A DNA stretch of 64,000 nt from Streptomyces hundungensis (GTDB lineage: Bacteria > Actinomycetota > Actinomycetes > Streptomycetales > Streptomycetaceae): contig NZ_CP032698.1 in NCBI RefSeq assembly GCF_003627815.1, positions 3,162,001 to 3,226,000 on the forward strand, in the 5' to 3' direction. Positions 7,300 to 15,449 of the stretch are shown here, piece after piece; positions within the stretch are counted from its first letter, which is position 1, and every line of letters starts with the position of its first letter. The position numbers were made by a program, and so were the translations under genes. The notes below the pieces were generated by a model that worked only from the letters and a program-made list of their open reading frames with translations, ran no database searches and was not told where the DNA came from.

Positions 7300-8811
7300 A
7301 TGCCGGAATTCAGCACGATCGGTGTGCGGGTCACCGATACGGCACTGCCGCGTCATGACCCTCTCGATCTCTATGTCCGGCTGCGGGAAAGCCTGGCCGC
7401 CGACGACCTCTTCCTTTTCGAGAGCGTGGACGGCGCCGATCCGGACCGCCGCTGGGCCGTCGTCGGATCGGGGCGGCTCGCGGAGATCCGGGTGTACGAC
7501 GGCTTCCTGGAGATCGACGGCGCCGCGCGGATCGCCGGGGCGCTGGCCGGGCGGGCCGCGGCGGCCGGGATGGCGGACCACACCGTCGAGGGCGGGGTGC
7601 ACCGGCTGACCTTCGCCCGCGCCGAGCAGATGTGGGACGTGACGGCCGGGGCGCAGGAGCTGTTCGAGGTCGCGACGGACATCCCGTCGACGTCGTACGC
7701 CTTCGGGTTCCTGGCGACGTTCGCCTACGAGTCGGCCTGGCACATGGAGACGCTGCCCCGGCGCACCAAGGTGGCGGGCGGCCCGGACATCACACTCACG
7801 CTCTTCCGGGACACCGTCTGGTACGACCTGGTCGACGGCTCGGTGCGTCAACTGGCCGCCGAGAGCCGGGCGTTCGTGGACGTGCCGCGCAGCGCGGACG
7901 TCTGTCTCGCCGCGGGCTTCGCCTGGGGCGCGCGGCGCGACGGCGAGGAGGTCGCGGTGCCCGAGGCGCCCGCGCCGAACTCGGTGTGCGACAACGTGAG
8001 CCGCGAGACCTTCCTCGGCTGGGCCGAGCGGTGCCTCGAGCACATCAGGGTCGGCGACGTCTACCAGATCCAGATCGGCCACCGCATCGACGTGACGACC
8101 GCGTTGGAGCCGGTGGACGTCTACCGGCGGCTGCGAGCCCGCAACCCCTCGCCGTACATGTATCTGATGCCGCGCGCCGGGCGCACCCTCATCGGTGCGA
8201 GCCCCGAGCTGTTCTACCGGATCGAGGGCGACGAGATCACGATGCGGCCGATCGCCGGCACCGCCCGGCGCGGCCCGGACGACGAGGAGAACGAGCGCCG
8301 CGTCAAGGAGATGCGCGCCAGCACCAAGGAGCAGGCCGAGCACATCATGCTGGTCGACCTGTGCCGCAACGACATCGGGCGGGTGACCCGGCCCAGCACC
8401 CAGCCGGTGGACCGGCTGATGGCGGTGGAGACGTACTCCCATGTCTTCCACCTCGTCTCGACGGTCTCGGGCACTCTGGAGGAGGGCGTCGACACCTGGC
8501 AGGCGCTGCGCGCCACCTTCCCGGCGGGCACCATGACGGGCGCCCCCAAGGTCCGCGCGATGGAGATCATCGACACCCTGGAGCAGGAGTCCCGGGGCGG
8601 TTACGCGGGCGCGGTGGGCCTGGTGGACGTGCGGGGCTGGAGCGAGCTGGCGCTGACCATCCGCACCGTCGAGTACGACGGCCTGACGTACTCCACCCAG
8701 AGTTCGGCCGGCATGGTGGCCCAGTCGGAGCCCGAGTCGGAGTGGCGCGAGACGCTGGCGAAGATGGGGGCCGCCTACTGGGCGCTCACCGGTGAGGAGC
8801 TGTCGTCATGA
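7300..8811 (+). CDS. trpE: Anthranilate synthase component I
   Basis: This 503-residue chorismate-using enzyme starts at ATG 7300 with GGAGGAG 7 bp upstream. The catalytic domain shows GASPELFYRIEGDEITMRPI, RPIAGTARRGPDDEEN, EHIMLVDLCRNDIGRV and GTMTGAPKVRAMEIID. The PIAGT motif has Ala where aminodeoxychorismate synthases carry Lys (PIKGT), which favours anthranilate over 4-aminobenzoate formation. It overlaps trpG by ATGA, so the two subunits are translationally coupled. With trpD and the DAHP synthase it forms a pathway-specific tryptophan supply; no trpC, trpB or trpA is present, so the rest must come from primary metabolism. Confidence 0.9.
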   Translation: MPEFSTIGVRVTDTALPRHDPLDLYVRLRESLAADDLFLFESVDGADPDRRWAVVGSGRLAEIRVYDGFLEIDGAARIAGALAGRAAAAGMADHTVEGGVHRLTFARAEQMWDVTAGAQELFEVATDIPSTSYAFGFLATFAYESAWHMETLPRRTKVAGGPDITLTLFRDTVWYDLVDGSVRQLAAESRAFVDVPRSADVCLAAGFAWGARRDGEEVAVPEAPAPNSVCDNVSRETFLGWAERCLEHIRVGDVYQIQIGHRIDVTTALEPVDVYRRLRARNPSPYMYLMPRAGRTLIGASPELFYRIEGDEITMRPIAGTARRGPDDEENERRVKEMRASTKEQAEHIMLVDLCRNDIGRVTRPSTQPVDRLMAVETYSHVFHLVSTVSGTLEEGVDTWQALRATFPAGTMTGAPKVRAMEIIDTLEQESRGGYAGAVGLVDVRGWSELALTIRTVEYDGLTYSTQSSAGMVAQSEPESEWRETLAKMGAAYWALTGEELSS

Positions 8812-9410
8812 AGGTGCTGTTGATCGACGCCTACGACAGTTTCGTGCACATCATCGACCAGTACGTGCGCACCCTCGGCGCGGACACCGAGGTCGTACGG
8901 TCCCACGCGCTCAGCCCCGACGAGCTCGCCGCCCGCGAGCCGGACGCGGTGGTGCTCGGGCCCGGCCCCGGACACCCGGCGCGCTCCGGCCATGTGGAGC
9001 TGGTACACCGGTTCGCCGGGCGGGTCCCGCTGCTCGGGGTGTGCCTGGGGCACCAGGCGATCGCGCTGGCCCACGGCGGCCGGATCGAGGTCGCCGACCA
9101 GGTGATGCACGGCCGCACCAGCACGGTGCGGCACGACGGCGGCGGCCTCTTCGAGGGGCTCGGGCACACCCTGGAGGTGACCCGCTACCACTCGCTGATC
9201 GTCGCGGAGCCGCTGCCCGAGGAGCTGGTGTCCACGGCCGTCGCCGTCGACCACGGCTATGTGATGGGTCTGCGCCACCGCACCCTGCCGGTCGAGGGCG
9301 TGCAGTTCCACCCGGAGTCCATCACCACCACCGGCGGCCTCGCCATGCTGGACAACTTCCTTGTCGGCGCCGCCCGTTGGCGCTCCGAGCGGCCCCTCGC
9401 GCGGGCCTGA
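8808..9410 (+). CDS. trpG: Anthranilate synthase component II (glutamine amidotransferase)
   Basis: This 200-residue class I amidotransferase has the full triad: Cys in LLGVCLGHQAIALAHGG, and His and Glu in GVQFHPESI. It supplies ammonia from glutamine to the TrpE subunit encoded just upstream (ATGA overlap). It ends 6 bp before the convergent stop of the MocR gene. Taken alone it could serve PabB-type partners too, but coupling to a PIAGT-type component I indicates anthranilate synthesis. Confidence 0.9.
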   Translation: MKVLLIDAYDSFVHIIDQYVRTLGADTEVVRSHALSPDELAAREPDAVVLGPGPGHPARSGHVELVHRFAGRVPLLGVCLGHQAIALAHGGRIEVADQVMHGRTSTVRHDGGGLFEGLGHTLEVTRYHSLIVAEPLPEELVSTAVAVDHGYVMGLRHRTLPVEGVQFHPESITTTGGLAMLDNFLVGAARWRSERPLARA

Positions 9411-9416
9411 ACCGGC

Positions 9417-10832
9417 TCATCGGCGGGCCGCGGCCGCCAGCTCCCGCACGGCCTCGGCGACCCCGGTGCGCGGCAGATGGGCGTGGCCGACCACCAGGGC
9501 CGGGGCGCTGCGCCCGGGTCCCGCGTGGAAGGGCGCGGCGCCGCGCACCAGTACGCGGCGGCGCCCGGCCCGGGCCACCAGGGCCGCCTCGTCGGTGCCC
9601 CGGGGCAGCTGGAGATAGGCGTGCAGGCCGGCGCCCCGGCCGAGCACGGCGGCCCCGGGCAGATGTCTGCGCACCGCCTCCTCCAGGGCCTCCCGGCGGC
9701 TGCGGCCCAGGGAGTTGAGGCGGCGCAGATGGCGGTCGAAGAGGCCGGTGCGCAGGAGTTCGGCGAAGGCGAGCTGGGTGAGGGTCTCGGTGCCGAGGTC
9801 CTGTCGGGCACGGGCCCGCAGCAGGAGGTCGAGCATGGGCGCGGGCGCCGCAAGCCAGCCGAGGCGCAGCCCCGGCGCGAGGGACTTGCTCGCGGTTCCG
9901 GCGTAGACGACCCGCTCGGGGTCGGTGCGCTGCAACGCGAGTGGCCGGGGGCCGTGTTCGTACCACAGGCCGCCGTCGTAGTCGTCCTCGATGATCCAGC
10001 CGTCCACATCGCGGGCCCAGCGGGCCAGGGCCTCGCGGCGGCGCGCGGAGAGCGTGACTCCGGTCGGGAACTGGTGGCCGGGGGTGACCAGGACGGCGCG
10101 GGCGCCCGACGCGGCGAGGGCCGCGACGTCGATGCCCTCGGCGTCGACGGGCACGGGCACGGCCCGCAGCCCGCTCTCGCGCACGAACTGCCGCTGCCCC
10201 GGGTGGCCCGGGTCCTCGACGGCGAGCGCGTCGATGCCGATCACCGGCAGCACCGCGCACATCAGACCGAGCGTCTGGGCGAAGCCCGCGACCACCATCA
10301 GCTGGGCGGGCGAGGTGCGCACCCCCCTCAACCGGCCGAGGCAGCGGGCGAGTTCGAGCCTCAGGTCGGCCTCGCCCGCGAGCGAGGGGTAGTCGTGTTC
10401 GGCGGGGCCCGCCCGGTGCAGGACCCGCTGGTAGCAGCCGAGCCACTCGCGCCGCGGGAAGGCCGGCAGGTTGCCGCCGCTGGGCCTGAGGTCCCAGCGG
10501 ACCGGGTGGGCCGCCCCCTCGCGCGGCCCGCCCCGGCCGGGTTCTTCGAGGAGCGCGGGGACCACGGGCTGCTCACCGCCGAGATGGCGCACGACACGGG
10601 TGCCCGCGCCCTGGAGCGCCTCCAGATAACCCTCGGCGACGAGTTGGCCGTACGCCTCCACGACCACGCTGCGGGACACGTCCAGGTCGTCGGCGAGCCG
10701 GCGGCTGGACGGCAGCCGGGTGCCGGGGTGCAGAATTCCCTGGGCTATTTCGCGTTTGATGAATTCCTGGATCTGCGAGGTCAGGGAGTGCGACGAATCC
10801 CGGACCACTTCCACCGCCATGTGCAGGGCCAT
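9417..10832 (-). CDS. MocR-type regulator (GntR domain fused to aminotransferase fold)
   Basis: This 471-residue protein has an N-terminal GntR winged helix ([29 protein letters not shown] spread over residues 36-65) and a fold-type I aminotransferase-like domain with the PLP lysine in [17 protein letters not shown]. MocR proteins use PLP or an amino compound as an effector. It sits between trpEG and trpD, is divergent from trpD, and shares CCAATTGG-containing upstream regions with both, which suggests local control of tryptophan supply. Start is ATG 10832 behind a G-rich Shine-Dalgarno; a second ATG is at 10820. Confidence 0.85.
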   Translation of the reverse strand: MALHMAVEVVRDSSHSLTSQIQEFIKREIAQGILHPGTRLPSSRRLADDLDVSRSVVVEAYGQLVAEGYLEALQGAGTRVVRHLGGEQPVVPALLEEPGRGGPREGAAHPVRWDLRPSGGNLPAFPRREWLGCYQRVLHRAGPAEHDYPSLAGEADLRLELARCLGRLRGVRTSPAQLMVVAGFAQTLGLMCAVLPVIGIDALAVEDPGHPGQRQFVRESGLRAVPVPVDAEGIDVAALAASGARAVLVTPGHQFPTGVTLSARRREALARWARDVDGWIIEDDYDGGLWYEHGPRPLALQRTDPERVVYAGTASKSLAPGLRLGWLAAPAPMLDLLLRARARQDLGTETLTQLAFAELLRTGLFDRHLRRLNSLGRSRREALEEAVRRHLPGAAVLGRGAGLHAYLQLPRGTDEAALVARAGRRRVLVRGAAPFHAGPGRSAPALVVGHAHLPRTGVAEAVRELAAAARR

Positions 10833-10850
10833 CGGCCCCGCCCCCCTTCA

Positions 10851-10885
10851 CCAATTGGACCGTATGGGTGGTCGGCCAGTGGTCT
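10851..10885. promoter_or_regulatory. Candidate MocR operator between mocR-type gene and trpD
   Basis: CCAATTGG (10851-10858) followed by ACC, GGTCG (10870-10874) and AGTGGTCTGG (10879-10888) lie in the 124-bp divergent region. The CCAATTGG core and the GTGGTCT/C repeats match the trpE upstream region. Autoregulation plus trpD control is the simplest reading. Confidence 0.5.
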
Positions 10886-10956
10886 GGAGGGCGCTGTGCG
10901 CGCCGCACAGAATGGTTTGTGCACCCGTCCACTGGCGCCGTTCGAGGAGATTCCCC

Positions 10957-12015
10957 GTGACTGCCGAGCCGCAGGGCCGTACCTGGCCGGAATTGCTGAA
11001 CTCGCTTCTGGAACGAAGGGATTTGAGCACCGAGGAATGCGCCTGGGCCATGGACCAGGTGATGTCGGGAAGCGTCGGTCCGGCGCGCCTGGCCGCTTTT
11101 GTGGTGGCGCTGCGCGCCAAGGGCGAGAGCGTCGGCGAGATCGAGGGCCTGGTGGACTCCATGCGTCGGCACGCGGTTGCGCTGGAGGTCCCCGGGCCCA
11201 CCCTCGACATCGTCGGGACGGGGGGCGACGGCTCGAACAGTGTCAACGTGTCCACCATGTCGGCGGTCGTGGCGGCCACCGCGGGAGCCCGGGTGGTCAA
11301 GCACGGCAACCGTTCGGCCTCCTCCGCCTGCGGCTCCGCCGACGTCCTGGAGGAGCTGGGGGTGGCCCTCGACCTGAAGCCCGAGGTGGTCGCCACCGTC
11401 GCCGAGGAGACCGGCATCACCTTCTGCTTCGCCTCGCTGTTCCACCCGGCGATGCGGCACGCCGCCGCGCCCCGCCGTGAACTGGGCATCCGTACCGTCT
11501 TCAACGCGTTGGGCCCGATCGCCCATCCGGCCGACCCGACCGCGCAGGCCGTGGGCGTCGCGGACGCGCGGCTCGCGCCGCTGCTCGCCGAGGTGCTGGC
11601 CCGCCGCGAGGTGTCGGCGCTGGTCTTCCGGGGCGACGACGGGATGGACGAGCTGACGGTCACCACTACCTCCACCATCTGGTCGGTCATCGGGTCCGAG
11701 GTGCGGCGCGAGACGTTCGACCCGCGCGACCTCGGCATCGCGTACGCCTCCCCCGGCGCCCTGCGCGGCGGGGACCGGGCGCACAACGCGCGGGTGGCCC
11801 GGGAGGTCTTCGCCGGGGCTCGGGGACCGGTCAGGGATGCCGTGCTGCTGTCGGCGGCGGCGGGGCTCGCGGCTCTGCGCCCGAGCGGACGCCCGGTCGC
11901 GGAGCGGCTCGCCGAGGGCGTGGCCCGGGGCGCCGAGGCGCTCGACTCGGGCGCCGCGGCGGCCCTCCTGGAACGCTGGACGACGGTGACCGCCAAGTAC
12001 GCGGCCGAGGGCTGA
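10957..12015 (+). CDS. trpD: Anthranilate phosphoribosyltransferase
   Basis: This 352-residue enzyme transfers phosphoribose from PRPP to anthranilate, the second step of tryptophan synthesis. Motifs include [18 protein letters not shown] (PRPP binding), [20 protein letters not shown] (anthranilate site) and [13 protein letters not shown]. Start is GTG 10957 with GAGGAG about 8 bp upstream. It is divergent from the MocR gene. A second trpD in a cluster that also carries a tryptophan halogenase fits the view that (halo)tryptophan is a building block of the product. Confidence 0.92.
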   Translation: MTAEPQGRTWPELLNSLLERRDLSTEECAWAMDQVMSGSVGPARLAAFVVALRAKGESVGEIEGLVDSMRRHAVALEVPGPTLDIVGTGGDGSNSVNVSTMSAVVAATAGARVVKHGNRSASSACGSADVLEELGVALDLKPEVVATVAEETGITFCFASLFHPAMRHAAAPRRELGIRTVFNALGPIAHPADPTAQAVGVADARLAPLLAEVLARREVSALVFRGDDGMDELTVTTTSTIWSVIGSEVRRETFDPRDLGIAYASPGALRGGDRAHNARVAREVFAGARGPVRDAVLLSAAAGLAALRPSGRPVAERLAEGVARGAEALDSGAAAALLERWTTVTAKYAAEG

Positions 12016-12020
12016 GCGGG

Positions 12021-12101
12021 TCAGGCGGCGGGCGCGCACCGGCCCGCCGCCACCAGTAGGTCGCGCGCGTCGACGCCGACGGGCCCGCCTCGGGTGTTCA
12101 T
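12021..12101 (-). CDS. Possible 26-residue ORF translationally coupled to the ABC ATPase gene
   Basis: An ATG at 12101 overlaps the stop of the ABC ATPase gene as ATGA and opens a frame MNTRGGPVGVDARDLLVAAG ending ...CAPAA, with its stop just inside the space before the convergent trpD stop. The ATGA arrangement mirrors real couplings elsewhere in the window, but the peptide is short and has no recognisable feature. It may be a remnant or a chance frame. Confidence 0.2.
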   Translation of the reverse strand: MNTRGGPVGVDARDLLVAAGRCAPAA

Positions 12102-13039
12102 GCCGCCGGGCCTCCCGTGAGCTCGGCGAAGACGTCGTCGAGGGTCGGTCGGCGCAGCGCGAAGTCGGACACCGTGATGCCCGCCGCGCGCAGCGCGACC
12201 GCCACGTCCGCGACATCGCCGAGCCCGTCGTCGAGGAGGATGGACACCCGGCCCTTCTCGGTGTCCACCACCGGCGCGGTCGTGAGCGCGGGGCCGAGCG
12301 CGGTGAGCACCGCGCCGACATCGCCCGGTGAGGCAACCGTCAACTCCAGGCGGTCGCCGCCCACTTTGCGCTTGAGTTCCTCGGGCGTGCCGTCGGCGAT
12401 GACCCGGCCGCGGTCCACGACCACGATCTGGTCGGCCAAAAGGTCGGCCTCCTCCAGGTACTGGGTCGTCAGGAGCAGGGTCACTCCGCCGTCCACGAGC
12501 TCGCGGACCAGACCCCACAGCGCGATCCGGCTCACCGGGTCGAGGCCCGTGGTGGGCTCGTCCAGGAACAGCACGGGCGGCGAGGTGACCAGACAGCTCG
12601 CCAGGTCGAGGCGGCGGCGCATGCCTCCGGAGTAGGTGTGGGTGGGGCGGTGCGCGGCGCCCGCCAGGTCGAAGCGCTCCAGGAGCTCGTCGGCCCGGCG
12701 CCGCGCGGCCCGGCGGCCGAGGTGCAGCAGCCTTCCGAGGAGCACCAGGTTCTCGTGCCCGGTGAGCACCTCGTCCACGGCGGCGTACTGCCCGGCGAGG
12801 CCGATCCGCCGGCGCACCTCGGCGGGCCTGGTCACCACGTCGTAGCCGGCCACCTCGGCGTGGCCGCCGTCCGGCGGCACCAGGGTGGTGAGCACCTGCA
12901 CCGTGGTCGTCTTGCCCGCCCCGTTCGGTCCGAGTAGGCCGAGCACGGTGCCGGCCCGGACGTTCAGGTCGATTCCCGAGAGCGCCTCGACGCCCCGGTA
13001 CTTCTTGCGGATGCCCTCCGCCCGGATGGCCATCTCCAC
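12098..13039 (-). CDS. ABC exporter ATP-binding protein, DrrA type
   Basis: This 313-residue protein has Walker A GPNGAGKTTT, the signature YSGGMRRRLDLA, Walker B PPVLFLDEPTTGLDP and the H-loop region LLLTTQYLEEADLLADQI. Its C-terminal extension ends in RRPTLDDVFAELTGG, which is characteristic of daunorubicin-resistance DrrA-type ATPases. Together with the DrrB-like permease at 14628-15449 it should export the product or give self-resistance. The start is GTG 13039 or ATG 13033; it follows MbtH by 18 bp in the NRPS operon. Confidence 0.9.
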   Translation of the reverse strand: MEMAIRAEGIRKKYRGVEALSGIDLNVRAGTVLGLLGPNGAGKTTTVQVLTTLVPPDGGHAEVAGYDVVTRPAEVRRRIGLAGQYAAVDEVLTGHENLVLLGRLLHLGRRAARRRADELLERFDLAGAAHRPTHTYSGGMRRRLDLASCLVTSPPVLFLDEPTTGLDPVSRIALWGLVRELVDGGVTLLLTTQYLEEADLLADQIVVVDRGRVIADGTPEELKRKVGGDRLELTVASPGDVGAVLTALGPALTTAPVVDTEKGRVSILLDDGLGDVADVAVALRAAGITVSDFALRRPTLDDVFAELTGGPAA

Positions 13040-13057
13040 GTCAGCCGCCCCGTTCCC

Positions 13058-13276
13058 TCAGCGCGCCGGGTCTTGGGTCCGCTCCCGCAGAGCGCGCGGG
13101 CGCATGTCCGTCCAGTGCTCCTCCACATGGGCGAGGGCGGTGGCGTACGGGCTCGCTTCGAGGACCACCGTCCAGCCGTCGGGGACCGCCGCGAAGGCGG
13201 GCCACATGCTGTACTGCGCCTCGTCGTTCACCAGAACGCGGAAGGTGCCGTCCTGGTCGTCGAAGGGGTTCGCCAT
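13058..13276 (-). CDS. MbtH-like NRPS accessory protein, full length
   Basis: This 72-residue protein, [19 protein letters not shown]..., keeps the MbtH signature [19 protein letters not shown] and the C-terminal [12 protein letters not shown]. MbtH proteins bind and activate or solubilise adenylation domains. It lies downstream of the NRPS, ABC permease and P450 genes in the same operon and is the likely partner of the NRPS. A second, truncated MbtH gene lies at 50697. Confidence 0.93.
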   Translation of the reverse strand: MANPFDDQDGTFRVLVNDEAQYSMWPAFAAVPDGWTVVLEASPYATALAHVEEHWTDMRPRALRERTQDPAR

Positions 13277-13309
13277 GTCGTCGCTTCCGTTCTCTCGGGG
13301 TGGGGGCCG

Positions 13310-14542
13310 TCAGCCGCGGGGGGCCCGGCCGAGCCGGACCGGCAGGCTGGTGTAGCCGTACACGAAGTTGGAGTAGAGGGTCTCGGGGTCGTCGAGGATC
13401 TCGATGGAGCCGACCTTGGTCCGCAGCGCGGCGAGCATCGCCGAGACGTGGGTGCGGCCCAGGAACGCGCCGAGGCAGAAGTGCGGGCCGTGCCCGAAGG
13501 CCACGTGTTTGTTGGGGGTGCGCGCCAGGTCGAAGCGCTCGGGCTCGACGAAGGCGTCCTCGTCGAAGTTGGCGGAGCTGTTCCACAGGGTCACCACGTC
13601 GCCGGCGGCGATGGTGCGGCCCCGCAGCTCGACGTCGGTCAGCGCGCGGCGGCCGAAGTGCATGGCGGGGGTGGTCCAGCGCAGCACTTCCTCGGTGGCC
13701 GTCTCCAGGTCGACGTCTTCGCGCAACGCCTGCCACTGCTCGGGGTGTTCGGCCAGGGCCAGCACGGCGCCGACCGACGACATCCGGCTCGACTCGTCGC
13801 CGCCCAGGATCAGGCTGTAGCAGTTGAAGACGATCTCGTCCTCGCTCAGCGGGCGGCCGTCGACGAGGCCGGTGGCCAGGGCGCTGAGCACGTCGTCGCC
13901 GGGGTGGCGGCGGCGCTCGGCGGCGAGCGCGGAGAAGTACAGCAGGATCTCGTTGCGGGCCAGCCACTCCTCCTCGGCGCCGTGCTCCGAGGAGGTCCGG
14001 GACAGGGTCTGGGTGTTCCAGTGGACGAGCTGTTCGCGGTCCTTCTCCGGGATGCCCATGAGGTCGCCGATGGTGTTGATCGGGATGTGGTCGGCGAGGT
14101 CGGTGACGAAGTCGAAGGAGCCGCGCTCCAGGGCCTCGTCGAGCAGCGCGTCGGTGCGCCGCCGCACCCCTTCCACGACGGGCGCCAGGACCCGCGGCGA
14201 GAACGACTTGAGCATCAGGTTGCGGATGTCGCGGTGGCGCGGTCCGTCGGTGACGGCGAGCATCTTGCCGGACGCCGAGTCCTGGCCCTGGAGCAGGGTG
14301 GCCAGGACGTTGCCGCGCTCGGAGGTGAACCGCTTGTTGTCGCGGTACACGGCGAGGACGTCGGCATGCCGGGAGAGCACCCAGAACGGGGGCGCTCCCG
14401 CGGTCGCCGGATGCAGATGGACGGGCCGCTCGGCGCGGAACCGGGCCCACATGGCCCGCAGGTCGGTGCCGGCGAAGGTCCCCGGGTCGGTGAGGTCGAT
14501 GCGGTCCAGGTCAGGTGCGATGGACATGGCCTGTGCTGCCAT
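13310..14542 (-). CDS. Cytochrome P450
   Basis: This 410-residue soluble P450 has an I-helix LILGGDESSRMSS (Ser replaces the usual Thr after Glu), the ExxR pair in ATEEVLRWTTPAMHFGRRAL and the heme loop FGHGPHFCLGAFLGR. ATG 14542 has GGGGAG 6 bp upstream. In NRPS clusters such P450s often hydroxylate an amino acid on a carrier protein or modify the released peptide; beta-hydroxylation of the Trp or Dap residue, or oxidation of the acyl chain, are all open. It is co-transcribed with the NRPS. Confidence 0.9.
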   Translation of the reverse strand: MAAQAMSIAPDLDRIDLTDPGTFAGTDLRAMWARFRAERPVHLHPATAGAPPFWVLSRHADVLAVYRDNKRFTSERGNVLATLLQGQDSASGKMLAVTDGPRHRDIRNLMLKSFSPRVLAPVVEGVRRRTDALLDEALERGSFDFVTDLADHIPINTIGDLMGIPEKDREQLVHWNTQTLSRTSSEHGAEEEWLARNEILLYFSALAAERRRHPGDDVLSALATGLVDGRPLSEDEIVFNCYSLILGGDESSRMSSVGAVLALAEHPEQWQALREDVDLETATEEVLRWTTPAMHFGRRALTDVELRGRTIAAGDVVTLWNSSANFDEDAFVEPERFDLARTPNKHVAFGHGPHFCLGAFLGRTHVSAMLAALRTKVGSIEILDDPETLYSNFVYGYTSLPVRLGRAPRG

Positions 14543-14627
14543 GACGTCTCCCCTTGGCGTTGGTCAATTGCCTTGCGGCACGGGCGAGTTGAGGCCGAAC
14601 GGGCTCATGGGGTGGCGCGGTCCCGGC

Positions 14628-15449
14628 TCACCGGGCGGCCGTGCGGTAGCGCCGCAGGCTCAGGACGACGGTGAGGACGAACACCGTGCCGAGGGAGACC
14701 GCGAGCGCGAGCGAGGCGTGTTCCGAGGGGAAGCTTCCGCCGGTGGAGGTGGGGTTGCCCCAGAGTTCACGGGTCCGGGTGACCACGGCGCTGACCGGGT
14801 TCCACTCGGCCAGGGCGCGCAGCCCCGAGGGCAGGCGGTCCACGGACTGGAAGGCGTTGGAGAGGAACGAGAACAACACGGTCACCAGGCCCGCGACCAC
14901 GTTGATGGTCTCCAGGTTGCGGGAGAACAGGCCCAGCAGAACGCCGACCCAGAGCATCGCGTACATGAACAGGGCGAGCAGGGCGAACCCGGCGAGGACC
15001 GGGAGCAGCCCGTTGTCGGGCCGCCAGCCGAACAGCACGCCGAGCAGCGTCACCACGGCGAGGCCGATCAGCCCGACGGCGAGATCGCCCAGCGTGTGCC
15101 CGATGAGGACGGCCGGCCGGGAGATCGGCAGCGAGCGGAACCGGGCGACGAGCCCGCCGCGCAGATCCTCGGCGACGGCCACGGCGGTCGGTCCGATCCC
15201 GGCGAGCCCGGCCTGGGCCGCGACCCCGGCGAAGATGTACTCCTGGTAGCCGCCGCCTCCGGTGACGGAGAGGGATCCCCGGAAGAGGTAGCCGAGCACG
15301 ATCATCGACACCAGCGGGTTCATGATGATGCCGACCAGCCGGCCGGGGGCCCGGCGCAGCCGGCGCAGCCGGCGGCCCGCCACGGCCAGCGACTCCACGA
15401 CCAGCGCCAGGGGCGCCGCGGGCCTGCCTGTCTCCACCAGCGTCACCAT
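14628..15449 (-). CDS. ABC-2 type exporter permease, DrrB type
   Basis: This 273-residue protein has six predicted membrane segments and the ABC-2 pattern [12 protein letters not shown] ... [11 protein letters not shown] ... [25 protein letters not shown], ending in the common [17 protein letters not shown]. It pairs with the DrrA-type ATPase of the same operon. The start overlaps the NRPS stop by 7 bp, so translation is coupled to the end of the synthetase. Confidence 0.9.
   Translation of the reverse strand: MVTLVETGRPAAPLALVVESLAVAGRRLRRLRRAPGRLVGIIMNPLVSMIVLGYLFRGSLSVTGGGGYQEYIFAGVAAQAGLAGIGPTAVAVAEDLRGGLVARFRSLPISRPAVLIGHTLGDLAVGLIGLAVVTLLGVLFGWRPDNGLLPVLAGFALLALFMYAMLWVGVLLGLFSRNLETINVVAGLVTVLFSFLSNAFQSVDRLPSGLRALAEWNPVSAVVTRTRELWGNPTSTGGSFPSEHASLALAVSLGTVFVLTVVLSLRRYRTAAR

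Noticed and set aside
7300..8811. Reading the component I protein as an aminodeoxychorismate synthase (PabB).
   Set aside because: The PIAGT motif is that of anthranilate synthases, and a trpD and a tryptophan halogenase are present.
13041..14450. A 469-residue minus-strand frame overlapping the P450 and MbtH genes.
   Set aside because: It is a shifted shadow of the P450 and MbtH frames, rich in Arg and Pro and without motifs.
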